Shown: positions 41,414 to 51,275, numbered from the stretch's first letter. The stretch: DNA of 64,000 nucleotides from UBA1206 sp045600105 (GCA_045600105.1 JAZRXG010000005.1:1-64000), one strand, 5' to 3'. The notes: generated by a model not told the origin, from the sequence alone. Translations and numbers: made by a program.

Positions 41414-41442
41414 ATTATATCACATCATAAAGTTTTTTGCAA
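41414..41442 (-). promoter_or_regulatory. Sigma-A promoter of the HU gene
   Basis: On the minus strand TTGCAA (41437-41442) and TATAAT (41414-41419) are 17 bases apart, with TGA before the -10. A second TTGCAAAAAAATGCAA stretch lies just upstream. Confidence 0.82.
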
Positions 41443-41516
41443 TGGTAAATTTGCATTTTTTTGCAAAAAAGTCTTTATTTTTCAATGATTTTCGGTTTTT
41501 CGCCTCGGTGACGCCG

Positions 41517-42236
41517 TCAATAATCGATATCTTCGATTTTTTTGTCATTTTCTTTTTCGCGAAGAACCGTTTCAAGCGAATTTATCTGCTTCGTCAGCTC
41601 TTCTTCGGCGTCGTTTTCGTTGCTTTGCATAAGCGACACGACGTCAAGCAGCAGCTTTGAAGCCGTTTCTTTATCGTAAGACGCGGCAAGAGAAGCGGCG
41701 TTTTCGGCTATCCTCGACGCGACCTTCGATCCGTCGTAGGTCATACCCGCTTTTTTCGCCTTGTTTATCAGCTTTGACGCGCGCATCAGCGCCGGAAGGG
41801 ACGGCGGTATGCCGTCGAGCGACGACTTGCGCTTGTCCTTTTTGGTGGCGGCCTTGACCGCTTCCCAGCTGAGCAGCGCCTTTTCGGGCGTGTCGGCGTC
41901 AACGTCGGCAAAGACGTGCGGATGGCGGACGACGAGCTTGCGCGACACTTCGTCCACGACATCGTCGATATCGAATCTTTCTTCTTCCTTAGCTATCTCG
42001 GAGTGAAGCATCACCTGCATCAGCAGGTCGCCGAGCTCTTCGCGCATGAGAGAGGTATCGTCGGTGTCTATCGCTTCGCAGACCTCGTAGGTCTCCTCGA
42101 TGAGGTTCTTGCGTATCGACGTATGCGTCTGCGCTTTGTCCCACGGGCAGCCGTTTTCGCTTCTGAGCACCGTGATGATGCCCGTCAGATCGTCGAAGGT
42201 GTATTTTTCTTTTCCTATATAATCTTTAACGTCCAT
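41517..42236 (-). CDS. mazG: Nucleoside triphosphate pyrophosphohydrolase MazG (YabN C-terminal type)
   Basis: The 239-residue protein has the MazG motifs CPWDKAQTHTSIRKNLIEETYEVCEAI and MREELGDLLMQVMLHSEIA, with the metal-binding Glu/Asp residues. A weaker second helical half follows (AAIRIAENAA region). It hydrolyses abnormal NTPs. In Bacillus YabN is fused to a methylase domain; here MazG stands alone. It starts one base after the flippase stop. Confidence 0.93.
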   Translation of the reverse strand: MDVKDYIGKEKYTFDDLTGIITVLRSENGCPWDKAQTHTSIRKNLIEETYEVCEAIDTDDTSLMREELGDLLMQVMLHSEIAKEEERFDIDDVVDEVSRKLVVRHPHVFADVDADTPEKALLSWEAVKAATKKDKRKSSLDGIPPSLPALMRASKLINKAKKAGMTYDGSKVASRIAENAASLAASYDKETASKLLLDVVSLMQSNENDAEEELTKQINSLETVLREKENDKKIEDIDY

Positions 42237-42237
42237 T

Positions 42238-43899
42238 TCAGTCCTCTTTTATGAATCCCTTGCGGACAAGGAACGCGCAGAGCGTTCTTCCCTTGGGGAG
42301 TATGCGTACTTCTTCCGCGGTTATGCCCTTGACCGCGATCAGGCTGACCGCGTACACGACCACTCCGACGGCACCCGCCGCGCAGAGTATCACCAGCGCC
42401 GCCAGGCGCGATTCGCCGAGTACGGCATTGCCGAGCAGCACGACGAGATAGGCGGCTCCTCCGCAAAGCAGCGAACATATAAACGGCTTTGCGAATATCG
42501 AAAGAAGCGACGAGGTAAGATATTTATACTTTTTGAGAAAAAACAGGTTCATCGAGAGCGCCACGATATAGCAGAGCACCGAAGCGATCGGGGCACCGTA
42601 GATGCCGATGCTCTTTATCCTTACGAGCACTATCTCGGCAGCGGTCAGCACGACGACTCCGCAGAACACGGAAATGGTCGGCAGATATGATTTTTTGACC
42701 GCGGGAAGGATCGAGTTGGTGGTCGAAAGCACCGAGATGAAGATTATTCCGATGGCAAGTATGCGCACTCCTCCGGTCGCGACGTCTATCGGCGTGCCGG
42801 TGGCTTCGGTCCACACCATATTCTTTCCCCAATCAGACGTATAGAGCAGAACGAGCGCCTGACGCGCCACGGCGAACAGACCGAACGCGCAGGGCAGCCC
42901 GATTATCGCCGAAATGCGTATGGACGAATGTATGTAATTCTTTGCTTTTTTCACATTCTTCGCGGCGAGCGACGCGGAAATGGCGGGAAGGATGGAGATC
43001 GCTATGGGGAACACGAGCGTCGACGGCAGCAGATCGGAAATGGAAAGCGACAGCGTCGAATAGGACGTGTAGAGCATTTTGGCGGTTTCTTCGGCAACTC
43101 CCGAGCTGATGAGCGCCTTTTTGATGACTATGGTATCAAGGAAGCTCGACAGATAAAGCAGCGACGACGTGAGGGTGACGGGGATGGCGACCTTGATTAT
43201 GGTGCCGACTATCCAACCGTACTCGTTGGTCGGTGTTTCGATGCCCGTTCTTTCTTTCTTTTCAAAGAAATATTTCCAGACCGCCGTGAATATGAGCGCA
43301 AGCACCATGCCGATGGTTATGCCCGATACGGCGTAAGCCGCCTGAAGAGCGGGAGAAAGGTGATGGCTTACCGCGTAGGACGCGGCTGCCACGCCGATGA
43401 TGAACTTGAACGCCACCTCGATGAGCTGACCGTAGGCGGTGGGCTGCATGATGTGATGTCCCTGAAAGTATCCGCGAAGCGCCCCGAGAAGGCACACGAG
43501 GAACAGCGACGGAGATATCATGCGCATCGCCGCGGCAGCGTCGGCGTGCTCGGAATATTTTGCTATCGCGTCGGCGCCGAAGAACATTATCGCCGTGCAG
43601 ACAAGGCCTATTATACCGTATACGGCGATGCCCGCCTTGAAAATGCGGTCGACTTCGGTCTTTCTGCCTCTTTCATGCGAGGAAGCGACCATGCGCGATA
43701 TCGCCACGGGAACGCCCGCGTTTGAGATCATATAAAGCATGGCGTACACCGAATACGCCGCGGTGAACATTTCCATGTTTTCCTGCAGCATATTTGCCAT
43801 CGGTATGCGGAACGCCACGCCGATTATCTTTACGATAAGATTGGAAACGGAGATTATCAGCGCTTCCGTAAGAAACGAACCGGTTTGTTTTTCCTTCAT
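42238..43899 (-). CDS. yabM: Lipid-linked precursor flippase of the PST/MurJ-like family (YabM)
   Basis: The 553-residue protein has about 14 membrane helices, with IIGVAFRIPMANMLQENMEMFTAAYSVYAMLYMISNAGVPVAISRMVAS at the start (positions about 25-72, the family signature). It is a member of the polysaccharide transport superfamily that includes SpoVB, YabM and MurJ and probably translocates lipid-linked sugars. The order yabM-mazG-HU-rqcP is the conserved one, which supports the name. The ATG follows AGGACAC. Confidence 0.87.
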   Translation of the reverse strand: MKEKQTGSFLTEALIISVSNLIVKIIGVAFRIPMANMLQENMEMFTAAYSVYAMLYMISNAGVPVAISRMVASSHERGRKTEVDRIFKAGIAVYGIIGLVCTAIMFFGADAIAKYSEHADAAAAMRMISPSLFLVCLLGALRGYFQGHHIMQPTAYGQLIEVAFKFIIGVAAASYAVSHHLSPALQAAYAVSGITIGMVLALIFTAVWKYFFEKKERTGIETPTNEYGWIVGTIIKVAIPVTLTSSLLYLSSFLDTIVIKKALISSGVAEETAKMLYTSYSTLSLSISDLLPSTLVFPIAISILPAISASLAAKNVKKAKNYIHSSIRISAIIGLPCAFGLFAVARQALVLLYTSDWGKNMVWTEATGTPIDVATGGVRILAIGIIFISVLSTTNSILPAVKKSYLPTISVFCGVVVLTAAEIVLVRIKSIGIYGAPIASVLCYIVALSMNLFFLKKYKYLTSSLLSIFAKPFICSLLCGGAAYLVVLLGNAVLGESRLAALVILCAAGAVGVVVYAVSLIAVKGITAEEVRILPKGRTLCAFLVRKGFIKED

Positions 43900-43942
43900 T
43901 TTAAGTGTCCTGTTTTATGTGTCCTTAAGTATGATCGGGCTT

Positions 43943-44779
43943 TCAGCCTATGAATTCGCGGAGAAGCGATTTCTTGGGGATGACGCATTTCGCGACCGCG
44001 TCGGTCTGTTCGAGCAGTTCCTTTATCACGAGGAGCTCATCGTAGTGCGGAGTCCCTTTTCTGACGGTATCGACCATCGCGAGTCCTTCTTTTCTGAAAG
44101 CGCCGAGCTCGTAGCCGAAATAGGTGTCGACCACCGAATCGGCAAGCGAAACGTAGGGTCTGATATACAGTTCCTCGCCCCGCTTGACGTCGCTCCACAT
44201 ACCGAGAGTAAGCTCGGCGGACGCGCTGCGGAATTTCATATCGCGAATGATGCGGCGGAGCATCTTGGGGTCATATCTGTCGTCCTCGCACTGCAGATAA
44301 ATGCGGTGGGCGTTCGGCAGGTCTCCGACGACCTCGGGATTGAGCGCGTGGAGCCCCTCGACCACTATGAAGGTGTCGTCGTCGGGAGCGAAAAAGTTGC
44401 CGTTCTCTACCCTTTTGCGCACTCCGAAATCGAAACGCGGAAAACGCACGGGCTTTCCTTCGGCGATATCGGCAAGCGTCTTGCGTATGAGCGGTATCTC
44501 AAGCGATTCCGGCGTTTCGAAATCAGGCTTTCCGTCACGCATTATCACCTTGACGGACGAATCGTAATAGAAATCGTCGAGCGACACGGTCTCGGACTTT
44601 TTGCCGTGGCTTTCGAGGGCGGCGTCTATCCGAAGCGACGTGGTGGTCTTGCCCGAGCTCGACGCTCCCGCGAGCAGGATGAACTTTTTGTTGTTCTTTA
44701 TCGCGGCGTCGACCGCTTCGGCGACGGCGTCGTCGTAGGCTTTTTCACATTCGGCAATGTATTTTTTGATGTTTTTCAA
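43943..44779 (-). CDS. Uridine kinase-like nucleoside kinase
   Basis: A TTG at 44779 with AGGAG seven bases upstream gives 278 residues; the TTG at 44824 would have no ribosome site. The P-loop LLAGASSSGKTTTSLRI, VSLDDFYYDS and VVEGLHALNPEV (Walker B) follow the uridine kinase/phosphoribulokinase pattern. The Firmicute relatives are often about 550 residues with an N-terminal TGS-like domain; this one is only the kinase half. It probably phosphorylates uridine or a related nucleoside. It follows hemZ without a gap. Confidence 0.88.
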   Translation of the reverse strand: MKNIKKYIAECEKAYDDAVAEAVDAAIKNNKKFILLAGASSSGKTTTSLRIDAALESHGKKSETVSLDDFYYDSSVKVIMRDGKPDFETPESLEIPLIRKTLADIAEGKPVRFPRFDFGVRKRVENGNFFAPDDDTFIVVEGLHALNPEVVGDLPNAHRIYLQCEDDRYDPKMLRRIIRDMKFRSASAELTLGMWSDVKRGEELYIRPYVSLADSVVDTYFGYELGAFRKEGLAMVDTVRKGTPHYDELLVIKELLEQTDAVAKCVIPKKSLLREFIG

Positions 44780-44824
44780 GGCTTTTCTCCTGTCAAATAA
44801 CGTATTCGGGCGGTTTTCCCGCAA

Positions 44825-46291
44825 TTATCTGAAAAACTCTTTGACCTGTTCTTCACCGACGCCGCCTTCGCGTTCGAGGTATTCGTACGGATATTTGGCA
44901 AAAGCGATGCGGCTTATGCGTTCTCCGTCGGGCGACACGAGCTTGGTGATGGCGCCCGCTCCGCAGGCAAATACGGTGGACGATTCCTCCATCATCATCA
45001 CGTTGTAAATGCTTTCGTGTCCGGGCTTCGAGAAGCCGGTGTTTTCGCCGTTGCCGACGGTACGCTTCTGACGGTAGAGATAATAGGGTCTGTATCCGTG
45101 TTCGCCGAGCGTCCTGCCCGCGTAGGACACACATTCCCTGCCGAGTCTGCCTTCGGCGTCGAAGGCGTTTTCCTCGTTCTTTATCTCGGAAGCGTTCTTT
45201 ATCGAAAGCGTGTGGACGGTTATGTTCTCGAAACCGATTCCGATGACGTCGGAAAGCGTCTTTGAGAACGTTTCCATCGTGTCCTTCGGAAGTCCGGCGA
45301 TAAGGTCGGTGTTTACGGTGGCAAAGCCCGCCTTCATCGCGAGGTCGGCGGCGTCATAGAACTGTTCGACGGTGTGCTTTCTGCCGATGGCGTCAAGCAC
45401 CTCCTGGCAGGTCGACTGCGGATTGACCGAGATGCGGTCTACCCCGCCCGCCTTTATTATATTCAGTTTTTCGCTCGTCAATGTATCCGGTCTGCCGCCC
45501 TCGAACGAAAATTCACGCACGTTCTGCATGGGGATATTGCGTTCTATCGCGCGGAATATCCTGCAGAGCTGTTCTTCGGTGAGGAACGACGGAGTGCCGC
45601 CGCCAATGTAAAGCGCGATCGGATCGAATCCGTTTTCCTTTATCATTTTTCCCGTCTTTTCGATGTCGCGGCAGAGACGGTCAACGTAGGCGGGGATCAG
45701 GTCGAACAGTTTTTTGTTCGAATACGACACGAACGAGCAATAATCGCACCTTGTCGGGCAGAACGGTATCGAAAAATAGACGCCGCAGTGCTCGGGACGA
45801 AGGGTCGAAAGCATATTTATCTCGCACCTCGCGGTGTCGATGGAAAGGTTCGTTTTTTCGGTGCTGACGTTATAGTCGTTCTCGAAAAGACGTCTGACGT
45901 TCGCCTCGTGGAATCCGCGCTCGAGATAGAATCTTGCCCTTTTTACGGGACGGAGTCCGGTAAGGTAGCCCCAGGGCGGAACAAAGCCGAAAAGGCTTTC
46001 GCCCGCTTCGAGCATCGCTTTGCCGGTGATGGCGGCGCAGATGCTTTCGTTGTCGGTGGGGATGGTGAAAACGACGTCTTTTTCGGCGCATTTGCCGTGA
46101 GCGGAACCGTAAGGCGCGTAAAGATGCGCTTCGGCGTAGTAGCCGTCTTCCCTCTTTTCAAGCAGGAAATCGGCTTTCAGAAGCGAGCTGTCGTTTTCGG
46201 GGAACTTTGCCTCGGGAAAATAGAGCAGGCAAAGCGACTGAAAATGATAATTGTTGAGATACGGTGTTTTGTTGTCGACGATAACTTTCAT
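44825..46291 (-). CDS. hemZ: Coproporphyrinogen III oxidase-like radical SAM protein HemZ
   Basis: The 488 residues have an N-terminal domain (to about 165) specific to HemZ and a radical SAM core with YFSIPFCPTRCDYCSFVSY, a CX3CX2C cluster. YIGGGTPSFLTEEQL and SVNPQSTCQEVLDAIGR follow. It resembles HemN, but HemZ proteins of Firmicutes often lack a proven role in haem synthesis, and no other haem gene is here. It is one base after dtd. Confidence 0.9.
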   Translation of the reverse strand: MKVIVDNKTPYLNNYHFQSLCLLYFPEAKFPENDSSLLKADFLLEKREDGYYAEAHLYAPYGSAHGKCAEKDVVFTIPTDNESICAAITGKAMLEAGESLFGFVPPWGYLTGLRPVKRARFYLERGFHEANVRRLFENDYNVSTEKTNLSIDTARCEINMLSTLRPEHCGVYFSIPFCPTRCDYCSFVSYSNKKLFDLIPAYVDRLCRDIEKTGKMIKENGFDPIALYIGGGTPSFLTEEQLCRIFRAIERNIPMQNVREFSFEGGRPDTLTSEKLNIIKAGGVDRISVNPQSTCQEVLDAIGRKHTVEQFYDAADLAMKAGFATVNTDLIAGLPKDTMETFSKTLSDVIGIGFENITVHTLSIKNASEIKNEENAFDAEGRLGRECVSYAGRTLGEHGYRPYYLYRQKRTVGNGENTGFSKPGHESIYNVMMMEESSTVFACGAGAITKLVSPDGERISRIAFAKYPYEYLEREGGVGEEQVKEFFR

Positions 46292-46735
46292 TTATAACTC
46301 CGAGCTGTCTATCACAAGTGTTACGGGGCCGTCGTTCTGCGCGTCGATGTGCATATGAGCACCGAAGATGCCCGATTCGACGTGCATAAAGGCGGAAAGC
46401 TCTTTTTTGAAGAGCTCGAAATAGCCGTTTGCCCGCTCTCCCGGGCACGCCATCATAAAGTCGGGACGGTTGCTGTGGCGTACTCTGCCGTAAAGTGTGA
46501 AGTTCGATATGCAGAGCGCCGAGCCGCCGACGTCGCTCGTCGATTTGTTTATTTTTCCGTTTTCATCGCGGAATATGCGGAGTCTGCCGATCTTGGACGC
46601 CACTTTCTTAACGTCTTCCTCGGTGTCGTCCTGATGGAATCCGACGTAAAGCAGAAGTCCGACGCCGCATTTGCCGGTTATTTCGCCGTCCACTCTGCAG
46701 ACCGCGCTGTCAACGCGGCATACTACTACTCTCAT
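46292..46735 (-). CDS. dtd: D-aminoacyl-tRNA deacylase
   Basis: The 147 residues show LLLYVGFHQDDTEEDVKKVASKI, SALCISNFTLYGRVRHSNRPDF (family SQFTL region, with Asn for Gln) and the C-terminal NDGPVTLVID. The enzyme frees tRNA from D-amino acids. It overlaps the end of rel by ATGA and is the usual neighbour of rel. Confidence 0.94.
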   Translation of the reverse strand: MRVVVCRVDSAVCRVDGEITGKCGVGLLLYVGFHQDDTEEDVKKVASKIGRLRIFRDENGKINKSTSDVGGSALCISNFTLYGRVRHSNRPDFMMACPGERANGYFELFKKELSAFMHVESGIFGAHMHIDAQNDGPVTLVIDSSEL

Positions 46736-48945
46736 GATTTACCTCTTGCCACATCGCGCACGCCCTCGATCTTTTTGAGGGAGCGGATGATATTTTTAAG
46801 ATGATCTATATTGCTGCATTTCAGAACGAGACGGATTATGACGTCGTCGCCGTTTTCCCTGATGGAAAGCGAGTTGAGCGCCACCTTGAGATCGCTGAGC
46901 GACACGGTGATGTCCGCGACGATGCGCTGCGAATAAGCGGCGTACACGTTGACGCTCGCCTCGAAATCGCCGAATTCGCGTTTGCCGACGTCTTCCGCCC
47001 ATGAAGCGACCACCCATCTGTCCTTATCTTCGGGATGTTTGAGTCCCGACGCGACGTTTTCGCAGTCGTATTTATGTATCGAAACGCCGTAGCCCTTGGT
47101 GATGAAGCCGATTATGCTGTCGCCCGGTACCGGATTGCAGCATTTTGCGAACTTGACCTCGCACCCCGACACGCTGTCGATGATGACCGACTGTGATTTG
47201 TCAGCCGACGGATGGCGTTCCGCCTTGTGCGCGAGCTTTTCCGCCGCCTTCTGCGCCGCTTCCTCGGGGGATACGGGGTTGACGACGCGGTCGAACTCGT
47301 CCTTGAACTTGGCGGAAAGCTTGCCGATGGCGATCCCGCCGTAGCCGATGTTGTTGTAAAGGTCGTCGGAGTCGGTCATCTTCATCCTCTCGGCGATGTT
47401 CTTTACTATCTCTTCCTTCTGCGCTTCGGTAAATGTCCTGCCGTAGCGTCTGAGCTCGCGGTCGACTTCGTATTTGCCGAGAAGGATGTTCTCGGACCTC
47501 ATTTCTTTTTTGAAATACTGTCTTATCTTGTTGCGCGCTTCGCCCGAACGCACCATCTTGAGCCAGTCGCGGCTTGGTCCCTTCGAGGCGGACGACGTGA
47601 GTATCTCGACGATCTGTCCGTTCTGAAGCACGTAATCGATGGGCACGATGCTGCCGTTGACCTTGGCGCCTATCATCGAGTTGCCGACCGCCGAATGGAT
47701 GGCGTAGGCGAAGTCGATGGGGTTGGAGCCCGCGGGCAGCGACACTACGTCGCCGTTGGGCGTGAAAACGAAGGTCTCGTCGTCGAAAAAGTCTATCTTG
47801 AGCGGACGGAAGAATTCATCGGCGTCTTCGGGGTCTTTTTCGGTCTCGAGCAGGGTGCGTATCCATTTGAGCTTCTGATCTATCAGTTCTTTCGCCTGTT
47901 CGCCGCTCTTGTATTTCCAATGCGCGGCAAGGCCGTATTCCGCGACCTCGTGCATTTCCTCGGTCCTTATCTGCACCTCGAACGGTATGCCGTCGTGACC
48001 GATGACGGTGGTGTGCAGCGAGCGGTACATATTCGCCTTCGGCGTTGAGATATAATCCTTGAATCTGCCGGGCATCGAGTTGAATTTTTCGTGTATGACG
48101 CCGAGCGTCGTATAGCACTCGAGCTCCGTGCTGACGATTATCCTGATCGCGTAAAAGTCGTATATCTCGTCGAACGTCTTGTTCTGATTGAACATTTTGC
48201 GGTAAATGCTGTATATCGACTTGATTCGCCCTTCGAGGCGGTAATTTATGCCGAGCTCGTAAAGGCTGTCGCCGATGGTACGCTCCGCCTTCTGTATAAA
48301 GCTGTCGTTTGCCGAAAGGCGCGCCTGTATCGAACGGCTGATCTCGTCAAAGCCTATCGGGTCGAGATAATGGAGCGACAGGGTCTCGAGCTCCTGCTTT
48401 ATCTTCTGGATACCGAGTCTGTGCGCGAGCGGCGCGTAGACGTGCATCGTTTCAAGCGCGACGGTACGCTGCTTTTCCTCGGAACGGTAGTTGAGCGTGC
48501 GCATATTGTGGAGTCTGTCCGCGAGCTTGATGAATATGACGCGCAGGTCCTTCGACATGGCAAGGAACATCTTGCGCAGGTTTTCGATCGATTCGTCCTG
48601 CTTGGTCTCGAATCTGATCTCTTTCAGCTTGGTGACGCCGTCGACGAGCTCCGCGACCTCTTTGCCGAACTCTTTTTTGAGTATCTGTATGCTTGCGAGG
48701 TCACCGCAGTCCTCGACGGTATCGTGAAGGAGCGCCGCGCAGACCGAGTCGGTATCGAGCTGCAGGTCGGCGACTATCCCCGCGACCGCGATGGGATGGA
48801 TTATGTAAGGCTCGCCCGAGCGGCGTTTCTGGTCGGCGTGGCACTTGTCGGCAAAGTCAAAGGCTTTTTTTATCTTGGCCAGATTATAGACCGCGGGCTT
48901 TTCGGAAAGCTGTTTATATAACGGTTCAAAAAGCTCCTCTGACAT
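46732..48945 (-). CDS. rel: Bifunctional (p)ppGpp synthetase/hydrolase Rel
   Basis: The ATG at 48945 follows GAAAGGAGT and gives 737 residues. The N-terminal HD hydrolase (HPIAVAGIV, LLHDTVEDC), synthetase (KANMYRSLHTTVIG), TGS (VFTPNGDVVSLPAGSNP), a central Cys-containing region (VKFAKCCNPVPGDSIIGFITKG) and a C-terminal ACT domain are all in place. It makes and breaks the alarmone under starvation. It is co-transcribed with dtd and possibly hemZ. Confidence 0.97.
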   Translation of the reverse strand: MSEELFEPLYKQLSEKPAVYNLAKIKKAFDFADKCHADQKRRSGEPYIIHPIAVAGIVADLQLDTDSVCAALLHDTVEDCGDLASIQILKKEFGKEVAELVDGVTKLKEIRFETKQDESIENLRKMFLAMSKDLRVIFIKLADRLHNMRTLNYRSEEKQRTVALETMHVYAPLAHRLGIQKIKQELETLSLHYLDPIGFDEISRSIQARLSANDSFIQKAERTIGDSLYELGINYRLEGRIKSIYSIYRKMFNQNKTFDEIYDFYAIRIIVSTELECYTTLGVIHEKFNSMPGRFKDYISTPKANMYRSLHTTVIGHDGIPFEVQIRTEEMHEVAEYGLAAHWKYKSGEQAKELIDQKLKWIRTLLETEKDPEDADEFFRPLKIDFFDDETFVFTPNGDVVSLPAGSNPIDFAYAIHSAVGNSMIGAKVNGSIVPIDYVLQNGQIVEILTSSASKGPSRDWLKMVRSGEARNKIRQYFKKEMRSENILLGKYEVDRELRRYGRTFTEAQKEEIVKNIAERMKMTDSDDLYNNIGYGGIAIGKLSAKFKDEFDRVVNPVSPEEAAQKAAEKLAHKAERHPSADKSQSVIIDSVSGCEVKFAKCCNPVPGDSIIGFITKGYGVSIHKYDCENVASGLKHPEDKDRWVVASWAEDVGKREFGDFEASVNVYAAYSQRIVADITVSLSDLKVALNSLSIRENGDDVIIRLVLKCSNIDHLKNIIRSLKKIEGVRDVARGKS

Positions 48946-49190
48946 TTTTACTCCTTTCGATATGGCGGTCGCAAAACAATGTTTTACGACCGTGTTACTC
49001 GCGCTTATCGCGCTTCGCTTCACTTCGTTTCGCTCGTTTGGTCGGCGCGAGGACGGGCTGAAAGCCCGTCTTGAAGGTGTTTTTGATTCGGCAAAGCCGA
49101 ACCAAAAACGGATTTTTATTTATAAACGGATTTTATTTATATATTGGTAAAACGGGGTTGAAACGAATTTTCGGCTTTTTATATATGCTG
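48946..49190. other. Hairpin-rich intergenic gap upstream of rel
   Basis: This 245-base gap between recJ and rel holds three inverted repeats: 48966-48977 with 48981-48992 (11 of 12 paired), 49052-49059 with 49063-49070 (GACGGGCT/AGCCCGTC), and TTCGGC/GCCGAA near 49087-49101. It also has a run of CGCTT/CGCTTC units. There is no open frame that looks coding. It must contain the rel promoter, for which TTTCAA...TATAAA on the minus strand near 49140-49168 is a weak candidate. Confidence 0.5.
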
Positions 49191-51275
49191 TCATTGTACG
49201 CGTTTTCTGACGCGTTTGAGTATCTCGCTGTTTTCGAGGTCGACCTTTGACGAATGCGGGAACAGCTTGATCTCGAGCAGATCGACGCCTCTGACGTGTA
49301 TCGTGTCGGCAAGTCCGAACTCGGTCATGACGTCAAGCACGGTCTTGATGGCGCAAAGGTCTATCTTGCGCTCCTCGACGGTCTCGAGACGGTGCATGAG
49401 ATAGCGCACCGAAATGCGTTTTCTTTCGTCGCCGAGCTCGCGTTTGAGCGTGCGGAAGATCTCGCGGAAGTCGTTGATGGTGGGAACGCATCTGAACGGG
49501 ATCGGTGAATCCGACTCCCTGTCGCATATCGATTCATAGACCGAACGCGAAAATTCTATTTCGTTCTTCTCGCTTTCGCAGGGACGTACCGCCTTGATGA
49601 GCAGCTGCGGATAAGTCATACCGCGGTATTCGTTGACGCCGAGCGTGCAGGCGATGTCGCACACGTTGCCGCGGCAGAACGGGAATTCGCAATGGCTCAT
49701 GCCGAAATAAACGGCGTTTATCTCGCGCTTTCCGTTCGGGGCTTTTACGCGGAGTCTGATATGCTTGTCGCCCGATATCGAGGCGATCTCGCTTATGTAC
49801 GCGTTGCGTATGATGAACTGCGGAACGGCGTTGGTAAGTCCGAACGGTTCGAGCATGAGTATCTCGGTCGCGTTTTCGGTGGTTATTTCGTCAAACATCA
49901 ATTCGCAGTCGATCTCGACGGGCGGCAGGGTGTTTTTGTGCTCGAGCTGTTCTTTTGAAAGCTTTTCGAACCTTTCAATAAAATCGGGCAGGTTTTTGCG
50001 TTCAATCGAGAGTCCCGCTGCGAGCTCGTGTCCGCCGTATTCGACGAGCAGGTCCTTGCAGCTGCCGAGAAGCTCGGTGAGGCTGAGCCCCTTGACGGAG
50101 CGTCCGCTTCCCTTGCCGAGGTCGCCGTCAAACGAGAAAAGTATGGCGGGCAGCGCGTATTTCTCGGAAATTTTGCTTGCCACCACCCCGATGACGCCCT
50201 GATGCCAGTCGTCCGAGCAGAGGATATAGCTGTATCTGTCACCGCGGAAAGCGCCTATCTGCTTGGTCGCTTCCTCGAAAATGAGCTGCTCGGTATTCTG
50301 ACGTTTTTTGTTTATCTCGCAGAGCTCACGCGCGAGGTAATCCGCCCTGGCGTAGTCGGTCTCGAGCAGAAGGTCGAGCGATTTGCGTGCCGACGCGATG
50401 CGTCCGGCGGCGTTGAGACGCGGCGCGAGAACGTAGCCGACGGTGGAAGTATAAACCTTTTTTCTGCCGTTTTCGTCGGTGACGCCCGTGTTGTCCATGA
50501 GTGCCTGAAGTCCCACACGGTCGGTGGTCTCGAGCTTTTTAAGTCCTATATCGACGATAAGTCTGTTTTCGTCGCATATCGGCATGACGTCAGCGACCGT
50601 GCCTATGGCAACGAGGTCGGCGTATTCCGAAATTATCTTATCAACGTCGCCTTCGAGGGCGCAGATGAGCTTGAACACCACGCCGACTCCGGCGAGCTGC
50701 TTGAACGGATAACCGCAGTCCGGACGGTGCGGGTTGACGACCGCGCAGGCGTCGGGCAGCTCGTCGCGGCAGTTATGGTGGTCGGTTACGACGACGTCAA
50801 CGCCTATCGTTTTGGCAAAAGCTATTTCGTCGATGGCGGTGATGCCCGTGTCGACGGTGATTATGAGGTCGGTGTCCTTCGCGATCTCTTCGATGGACGC
50901 CTTATTGAGGCCGTAGCCTTCGGAAAGACGCTCGGGTATGAAGCATCTGCATTTTGCTCCGACAGACGTGAGATAGAGATAGAGCGCGGTCGTCGAAGTG
51001 ACGCCGTCAACGTCGTAGTCACCGTAAATACATATAGTCTGACCTTTTTCGACGGCTTCTCTTATCCTCGCGCACGCCTTGTCCATATCCTTGAGCAAAA
51101 ACGGGTCTCCGAACGTGATGTCCGCCTTGTCAAGGAAACGTTTTGCGCTTTCCGGGGTATCGTATCCTCTCGAAACAAGTATTCTCGCGGTAAGCCTGCC
51201 GATGCCGAGTGACAGCGCAAGCTGTTCCTCTTTTGATTTGTCAACCTGGGAAACGACCCAGTTCTCTGCCGGCAT
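49191..51275 (-). CDS. recJ: Single-stranded-DNA-specific exonuclease RecJ
   Basis: The ATG at 51275 with AAAGGGG seven bases away gives 694 residues. DHH-family motifs are present: ICIYGDYDVDGVTSTTALY, VVTDHHNC, and GGHELAAGLSI of the DHHA1 domain, followed by an OB-fold and a C-terminal extension. It degrades single-stranded DNA 5' to 3' in recombination and repair. It ends the convoy that starts with dprA/topA. Confidence 0.95.
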   Translation of the reverse strand: MPAENWVVSQVDKSKEEQLALSLGIGRLTARILVSRGYDTPESAKRFLDKADITFGDPFLLKDMDKACARIREAVEKGQTICIYGDYDVDGVTSTTALYLYLTSVGAKCRCFIPERLSEGYGLNKASIEEIAKDTDLIITVDTGITAIDEIAFAKTIGVDVVVTDHHNCRDELPDACAVVNPHRPDCGYPFKQLAGVGVVFKLICALEGDVDKIISEYADLVAIGTVADVMPICDENRLIVDIGLKKLETTDRVGLQALMDNTGVTDENGRKKVYTSTVGYVLAPRLNAAGRIASARKSLDLLLETDYARADYLARELCEINKKRQNTEQLIFEEATKQIGAFRGDRYSYILCSDDWHQGVIGVVASKISEKYALPAILFSFDGDLGKGSGRSVKGLSLTELLGSCKDLLVEYGGHELAAGLSIERKNLPDFIERFEKLSKEQLEHKNTLPPVEIDCELMFDEITTENATEILMLEPFGLTNAVPQFIIRNAYISEIASISGDKHIRLRVKAPNGKREINAVYFGMSHCEFPFCRGNVCDIACTLGVNEYRGMTYPQLLIKAVRPCESEKNEIEFSRSVYESICDRESDSPIPFRCVPTINDFREIFRTLKRELGDERKRISVRYLMHRLETVEERKIDLCAIKTVLDVMTEFGLADTIHVRGVDLLEIKLFPHSSKVDLENSEILKRVRKRVQ

